DNA of 64,000 nt, taken from positions 26,352,933 to 26,416,932 of the forward strand of contig NC_064439.1 in NCBI RefSeq assembly GCF_023343835.1, given 5' to 3'. The first letter of the stretch is position 1; the number at the start of each line of letters is the position of its first letter. Positions 56,222 through 64,000 of this stretch are shown piece by piece. Position numbers and translations under genes: made by a program. This DNA is from Lagopus muta. Its lineage: Eukaryota; Chordata; Aves; Galliformes; Phasianidae. A model generated the notes under the pieces. The model was not told the origin of the DNA and did no database searches. It saw only the letters and a program-made list of their open reading frames with translations.

Positions 56222-59200
56222 CATTAAGACAGTTCTACTGTTACCTTCTAAAAGCTTAATCCATGCTAATACCCTAAAAGAGTCCTTATCTTGACCACTC
56301 TTACAACTGTAGTATCTGATCATTTCTCTGCTTCCAATTTATTTCTTTTCCTTATCCAAGTAAGATAGGGGAAGTCTTTATCTTCCTTACAGAGATGTAG
56401 GCATTGATGATTCACGTTCAAGATTGTGTCTGCAGGAGCAACATAATGGGGATCTATTGGCCTGCAGTGAGGATGAGCCCTTCTTGCTGCACATCACCTG
56501 CATAGAGGATGCTGAGGCTTCCCTCCTGGGCATTTTGGCCTCATTTGGGTTTTGCAAAACCAAAAAGCCTTCTGAGAAGATTGCAGATCTGATTGAGACT
56601 TCAACAACCACTGTGCTGTGTTTTGTCTGTCCTATTTCTTGAAAGCTACAGCACAGGAAAGCTTTGCCAAAACACGCAAGTTGAACCAGGCCAAACATGG
56701 TATCCCTGTCCAAGGGAAAATGAAGGCTGCATTTTTCCAGGGATAACAAACTGACAAACATTGACTGGAAATAAAAGAAATGGGGCATTCATGTTTACCA
56801 AACTTGTCTAGAACAGAAACAAAGCATAGTGAAGACAGATGGAAGACATTAAATGGTATATTTATAAGGCTGCTATTTTCTTTTATGAAGTAGTTGCTGC
56901 TCTGTGTAGTTGAGAAGCCTTTCTCCACCCTTGCTTCAGAGGCTGTTGTAACTAGTTCACTTGAAACCTGCTAGATGCTTTTCTTATGGATGATTTGCTG
57001 CCGTGAACGTGGGACAGAACGAGAGGAATGTATTTTTTTGGTGCTTTTACTGTGATGCACTGAATGTTTCAGACATGCTGGTTAAAAAAAAAAAAAAAGT
57101 GGTTTTCACAGATGGAACAAGATGACTTCATCAATACTACTTGAAGAGGTTTTATGACAGTGAAATTCTGTATCTGTATCACAGCTTGCTATGATAATCA
57201 AGCAAAACTTTAGTAATTCAGAAGTGAAGCTGAATACCTTAGATGAAATGCTAGTTGCAGGGCAGTCAATGAAAGAAATAAATGGCATCAGCCCCAAGAT
57301 TTCAGAGAAAGTGAGTAGAAATATGTAAATGTAAAGATATCTCAGCATTGTTCTTGGAAAGCCTGACTATCAGTAGAGAAGCCAAACGTGAGAGTAGTAA
57401 TTAGAACCTAAGAGACATATTATAGGCATATACCACAAAGGCCTATGAAGCAGACCTGTAATTGGTGTGTCTGAGCAGGTGAGAACAACTGCTAATTTAA
57501 ATAGTTACCTTTTTAGAAATAGTTAAAATGGATAAAGCAGTAATTTGATGAACACATCAGAAGTGATGGCATATTTTAGAAACGGCTTGGATGCAGCACC
57601 ATCTACTGGCTGAAGAGTTTGCTGTGTTGTTTTTTTTTTTTCCTGTTTTTAAGAAAATCCACTTAAATCTGCACAATATTTTTAGTAAATGTCCTCGTTA
57701 TTTCAAAGTCGAGCATAATCATAATGTATTATAAATGAGATCCAAATGATTGTTTCCAGAGTTGCACATAAATCTACTTAAAGAGCTGTCAGTGTTTATT
57801 CTCTTTTGTTTGTTTCTCCATTCCCTTCCACTCGCTGGAAGGCTGAACATGCTTGCCAGTTACAGCACGCTGTTTTGGGGGCTAGATGTATCTTCCAATG
57901 AAAAGGTAATTTTGCATACAGAACAAGTTATTTTTTTTATTAGAGCTAAGCATACCACCTTGTATGGATGTTTTGATTCTTATTAAAATGACTGAGAAAA
58001 TTGTAAGGAAGGTGCATTGGTTGTATTTCTATTATTCTGTCATTTTAAAGGTACACATGGAAGGGTTTGTTTCTTATGTAATGTATAATTTACCATCTAA
58101 ATTTTATATTCCACAATCAGTGGTTGTACCAAGAATGGAGTTACTTGGTTCACTGCAATCAAATATTTTTTTTCTAAACTGAGCTGTGATGAGAAGTTGA
58201 ATAAATTAACACAACTATGCCACGTGCTGCCCTCTTAGAAGAGAAACAGCATAAATCTCTTCAGTCATTGAAAACCTCTTCTAACCTACATGATTCTGTA
58301 TGTGTACCCTGGTGTTAATGCTTAACTGAGAATTTAAACATTGTATTTTCTCATTTGGGCAATAGATATTCTATTTGATAAGAAGGTAAAGCTTTTATAC
58401 TCATATACTACCATTTGCATTGGTTACTCTTCAAGGGTTTGCTTTTGTTAGATGGAAATGCAAGCTCACTTTCTGTCCTCAGCTATAATAATATTAATGC
58501 CTGTAAAAAGAGTGAAAATTTCAAATGTGACCCACTTCATTTTATTTTTTTAATTTTGAAATCTTGGTTAATATGAACATAGATGTAGGAAGGTAAGTCC
58601 TTGCAAGGTCTGTAGTTTCTTCTGTGATATAAGTGACTACTTCCTTCAAAAATACTCATTAAACAGCATTTTAAAGATCATGGGCAATGTTTAATGTGCT
58701 CTTAGGAAAGGAACTTCTCCTGCCTGCTGAGCAATTTTGGTAGAGTTAGCAGACATACGTAGTTACCTTCAGTATATAAGGAAATCATGCAACAAAATTC
58801 AGTGAATGATATTCTTGTACACCGTATTGACTCAGTTTACCTTCTGCTGCTCCACATTTTCTCTGCCAACTGACATCTGATGCTGTTCATACTGATGGAA
58901 AAACTTTGTATGTACACTACAACAATGATTTACTTACATGAAAACCTTTTCCTATTAATGCAGCCTTTCCAATCTGCTGAGAATCAGCGTAAGAGATTTC
59001 AGCTTGGCACTAGTTACCCTGCAGCAGACCCTGTCATCCCCCCATTCCAAGCCCCCAAACTCTTTTTGGCCTACCTTGTGACTGTGCTATGCAAGTTTAG
59101 AACTTTTTTTTTTGTTTTCTAAACCAGTGTATATAAACTCTGCAACTTCTGCTGACTAAGTTTCTGTAAAACTGAGCAGCATTACTGCTTTGTTTCAATA

Positions 59201-60784
59201 TGCTTTCTAGTTACATTCAGTAAATACTATTTCATGTATGACAGACTGTAATAACAGGGAAATTTTGAAGTATGTGTCCTTATGTACTAGTAATTTTCCT
59301 GCTCTGTGTGCTTAAAGGAACATAGCATAGATTGGCACCAAGCTTTTTACTAATGTAGCAAAAGTCTGGATGTGCTTTTCTTCACTCAGCTTGCATTTGG
59401 AAGACGTAAAAGAAGTTATTTCTGCCTTTAGCAACAAGGAAAGTCAGTGGGAAATACTAGAAGTTATTAATTAGAACCCTTTATTCAGCCTGAAATCCTA
59501 GAAGGGCATTTGTATTGGTTCAGTTTTGTGAACAGAAGGTTGCACAGTCATTAACCAAAATGCTGTTCCTGGCACCTCATCGTTGAGAGCACCACCTCTG
59601 TAGCTAAATGATGCATGGAGTGGGGGCTGTTACAAAATGAGCTTATGCAATATCAGCATGCCCACGTTTAGAAAATATTGTGTATTCAAGTCTTCAGCTT
59701 GAGGCATCAGTTCCAGTAGCTAGTCAGGTTTTGTTCATAGAGATCTTTGTGAGCTGTGAGAAAGGAAACAGTTCAAGTGAAGCAGGTTTTAAATAATAGA
59801 GCAGTTCCCAGCCACCTGGACGCTGGATTAAAAATAAAAGCATGGAGCCACTGAAACTTACAATGCAAGTGGAAGACTGAAAACATTTTTGAAATATGCA
59901 CCAGGCACTTAGAAATTATCATTCTGAAATGGTGCTGAGCTCTGAAAATGCTAATTTACTTTGCAGAATGGATTAAGAGGGCTATGGAAAGGTGAGAAAT
60001 GTAAGCTCAGAGAGCTCTTACAACCATGAGTGGCAGTTGGCATCCCATAGTGGCAGAAAATAGCAAGAGGAACAGGATTTTCTTTCTATTCAGAATTAGT
60101 GCATATAAATGGGATATGGTTCATGAGATTAAAAATAATGAGGTTTATTTTTTTTGTAAGAAAAACAACTCACAGCCCTAGATGGTAAATTCACATGCTT
60201 AGCTTAAAGGGAGTTTTATTACCAGAACTCATTTGCTGAAGGAGAGGCAGAAGGAAGAAGGAAGCATAGAGTAAACTGGAATTTCATTTGTTCCAAAACT
60301 GTCTTGCTGCTGGTTGGTGATAACAATTGGTTGGAGCAATAGGTAATAGAAAAAGCACCCATATGGATTGCTTGCAAATACTTTCTGAGAAGATGTAAAC
60401 AGATGTCATGATGTGCAGCAAACTCCCACTGTTACCAGCTCTTATTTTAAGGTTCAGCACAAGATCTCTCTGGGTCAAACACTGTCACATTTCTCTAAGA
60501 AACATTATTTTCTCACCTTTCCAAATGCTGTTTCAAAATAGGAGCATAAAAGAGTCTTACAGACACAGCAGTCATTCTGTAATCACATGCACACATGTGA
60601 GTATAAATAATGAAGAAGAGTCAGAGTCTGGCTGCTGGATACAAAGGCCTGCCACAGATAAACTGGAAGTAGTCTGCTGCTGGTTGACTGTTAATGAGCC
60701 ATATGGCCCTGCCTGCACTACTACTGAAGTCTTGTTTTAGGCTGCCCCTCCTTCCTCACTACTACACAAAAGAAAACAAAGTTA

Positions 60785-60810
60785 AAAACAAACAAACAAA
60801 CAAACAAAAA
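60785..60810 (+). repeat. (CAAA)n simple repeat
   Basis: About five CAAA units followed by an A run. Confidence 0.85.
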
Positions 60811-62774
60811 ACCTATGCTTTTCCTTCTATATGCTTCCAAATAATACATATATGAACAATGTTTAAAAACAGAATGTGCAATTCCCAAATGATTGTGTGC
60901 CATCTACTTTCATAGAGGTGCTCAGCAGATATTGCAATCTTGCTCACACGCAGTATAGTTGACTACATTAACAGACTGCGGAATTCTGGGTTTGCATGAT
61001 GCATGAAATCTCTCCATCTGGTGAAGATTCAGAGGCTCTGAGGTAGCTGAGAATTGTAGAAACGTGCATGTTACAATGACTACAAGTTTGTTGTACTGAA
61101 GCTTTTCAAAAATTCACAACTAACATGATTTTTTTTTTAAATACTCTGAATATTTTCCTCATTTAAATTAGATCTGGGAATGCCTTCAAATTTCTTGCTA
61201 TTTTCAAGTGTCACAGACCCATGCAGCGTTTAATTGATATACTTCCTTTCTTCAATTACGATGTCTTTGTACCTTGGAAGGAAAAATAAGTAAATATAAT
61301 AGATGGACTTCTTTAAGAAACAATTTTAATGAATTTCTGCTTTCCTGACATGGAGAAATACAACATGAAGTTCTGGTTGTGCATAAAGCTTGCTCATTTA
61401 TTTGACAAAGAAAATATGCCCATTTTGTCAGTGAGAGGTATAGCACTGCCCGACTGATCAGCAAGGTATTTTATGGAGTAAGAAAAAAATGCTGATGCTT
61501 TGAAGGATGTATTTATGCAAATACTTAAGACTAAATTATTTCATTTGTTATGATGTGTTTTGGAAATCCATGCCACAAACATTACAGTTTTATCTTTACA
61601 GTGATCATGATGTATAGCTTTATATTTTCAAGGAACATAGGAGCAGTCATTTACTGTTCTGATTTCTTACACATATTTACTCCTTTGGCAAATTATCTGA
61701 CATCTAACCAGAGATGTTAATGGCATTGTATATTGTACATGATAAAGAAATTTAAAAAAAAAGAAAAAAAAAGATATGAGCTGGGAGAAATCAATGCTTG
61801 GATGAAAGTAAAAATCTGTTGCTGTTTTCCCTGTACTTAAACTGCTTCCCACTAAAAAATACCTGCATTGCTAGAAGTCACAGTATAGATTTTACATTAA
61901 AAGACTCTGGCAAAGTACTAAAAAGAAAAAAAATAGGAAATATAGATTACATTGTTTTGGTTGTTGCAGGAGACCGAAGAGCTGAATAGTTTCTAAAAGA
62001 AAACAGTGCAAGCATGAGCAGTGCCATGTAATTAAAGATGAATGCAGAGGAATGGTACCAGCAAGCAGTGCAAAAATTAGGTATGTTCCAGCTCTTTGAA
62101 GTTAATTCTGCATCATAAAAGTATTAAAATCTGCTGGAATTAAAAGGAAAATCATAGATGATGCAGACAGATGTGGAATGCTTTCTACTTCAGAAGTCCC
62201 AAAACAGTTGTAATAACACTTAATTGAATAACTTTCAGAAAAAATAGTCAGTGCCCAAACAAAGGAATCTGACAAAGCAGAGAAATGGTCGTTGTTCACT
62301 ACCATGCAAAAAATGTCTATGCCCGAAGTTACACTTGGCAACAATAAATGTTTGCATGAAAGGAGGACACACTGAGTGACTGTGTAGGCAGTAGGTAGAT
62401 AAAAAAATATTAGGGCTTGACCTGACACCGTCTGAGAAAATCAACAGTGGGATACTCCTTCCCAAAATGGCTATGCTTTAGACAAGAGTTATGGTTGAAG
62501 TCATTTCCAAAATGGCTCCACTAGGAAAAGAAACAACTTAATTAAAAACAAAGGAAATTTACCTCAGGTGTTGGGAAAAATTGTCAAAAGTACTGGAATG
62601 ACTAAAATAATAGAATAAGTCAGGATTTTTAGGACTTTTCCCTCACTGGAGACTGAAATGAAGAAGTAAGACAAAACACTCCTGGTGTATTTGGTGTTGC
62701 TTTTCTGGACAGGTGGACTAAATAATGGCTTCCAAATTGCCACATCTATAATGGCATCTTGACACTGCAGTTAC

Positions 62775-64000
<1,226 letters not shown>

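Larger units (their letters stand above)
55871..62774. other. region between the convergent genes, including the unresolved 3' end of VWDE
   Basis: About 7 kb, AT-rich, with a long A homopolymer at 56191-56217 and a CAAA simple repeat at 60785-60810. A small CR1-like tail may lie near 58265-58302. The last exon and 3' UTR of the minus-strand EGF gene must lie in the right part of this interval, but I could not identify them. A minus-strand frame of 133 codons at 56387-56788 has no recognisable domain. Confidence 0.45.

Noticed and set aside
58265-58302. A short CR1 3' tail
   Set aside because: The similarity (CTTCTAACCTACATGATTCT) is too short to call with confidence without alignment.

Overview
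This is a vertebrate nuclear window, almost certainly from a bird and probably a galliform such as chicken. The evidence is CR1 LINE fragments in both orientations, an avian-type endogenous retroviral solo LTR, and a mariner relic whose ends and transposase start resemble the chicken Galluhop/Mariner1_GG family as I remember it. Genes have small GT-AG exons, CpG-island promoters and AATAAA signals. Nothing prokaryotic is present. Repeat-family names were assigned by eye and from memory, without a database search.

Layout. Positions 1-4.27 kb are intergenic, with a GC-rich block at 3.43-4.1 kb. A CpG island at about 4.27-4.70 kb is the likely promoter of TMEM106B (+ strand). Its seven coding exons (7571-15129) join in frame into a 275-residue protein. 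A long AT-rich 3' UTR with several poly(A) signals may reach about 20.1 kb. From 20.1 to 45.6 kb I found no gene, only repeats: a solo LTR (20.17-20.73 kb), an isolated GC-rich patch with a hairpin (23.28-23.48 kb), a CR1 copy whose 5' half is inverted around a minisatellite (32.70-33.76 kb), and further CR1 pieces (41.67-42.33 and 45.05-45.49 kb).

A second CpG island (45.59-46.11 kb) starts a compact + strand gene that I cannot name. Its five exons (45814-55534) join in frame into 214 residues: a signal peptide, five consecutive six-cysteine EGF-like domains and a short basic tail. Its introns hold mariner and hAT transposon relics and an LTR-like repeat whose relative lies in a TMEM106B intron. 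On the minus strand at the right edge, two EGF exons (62775-62878 and 63338-63433) are probably the 3' end of VWDE, which neighbours TMEM106B in human.

The five-EGF gene and the presumed VWDE are convergent. They share exon size, intron phase and strikingly similar terminal EGF domains, so a local inverted duplication of the VWDE EGF tail is a reasonable hypothesis. This gene is the most interesting item in the window. TMEM106B is a lysosomal membrane protein and the two EGF genes look secreted; nothing in the sequence shows that the three share a pathway.
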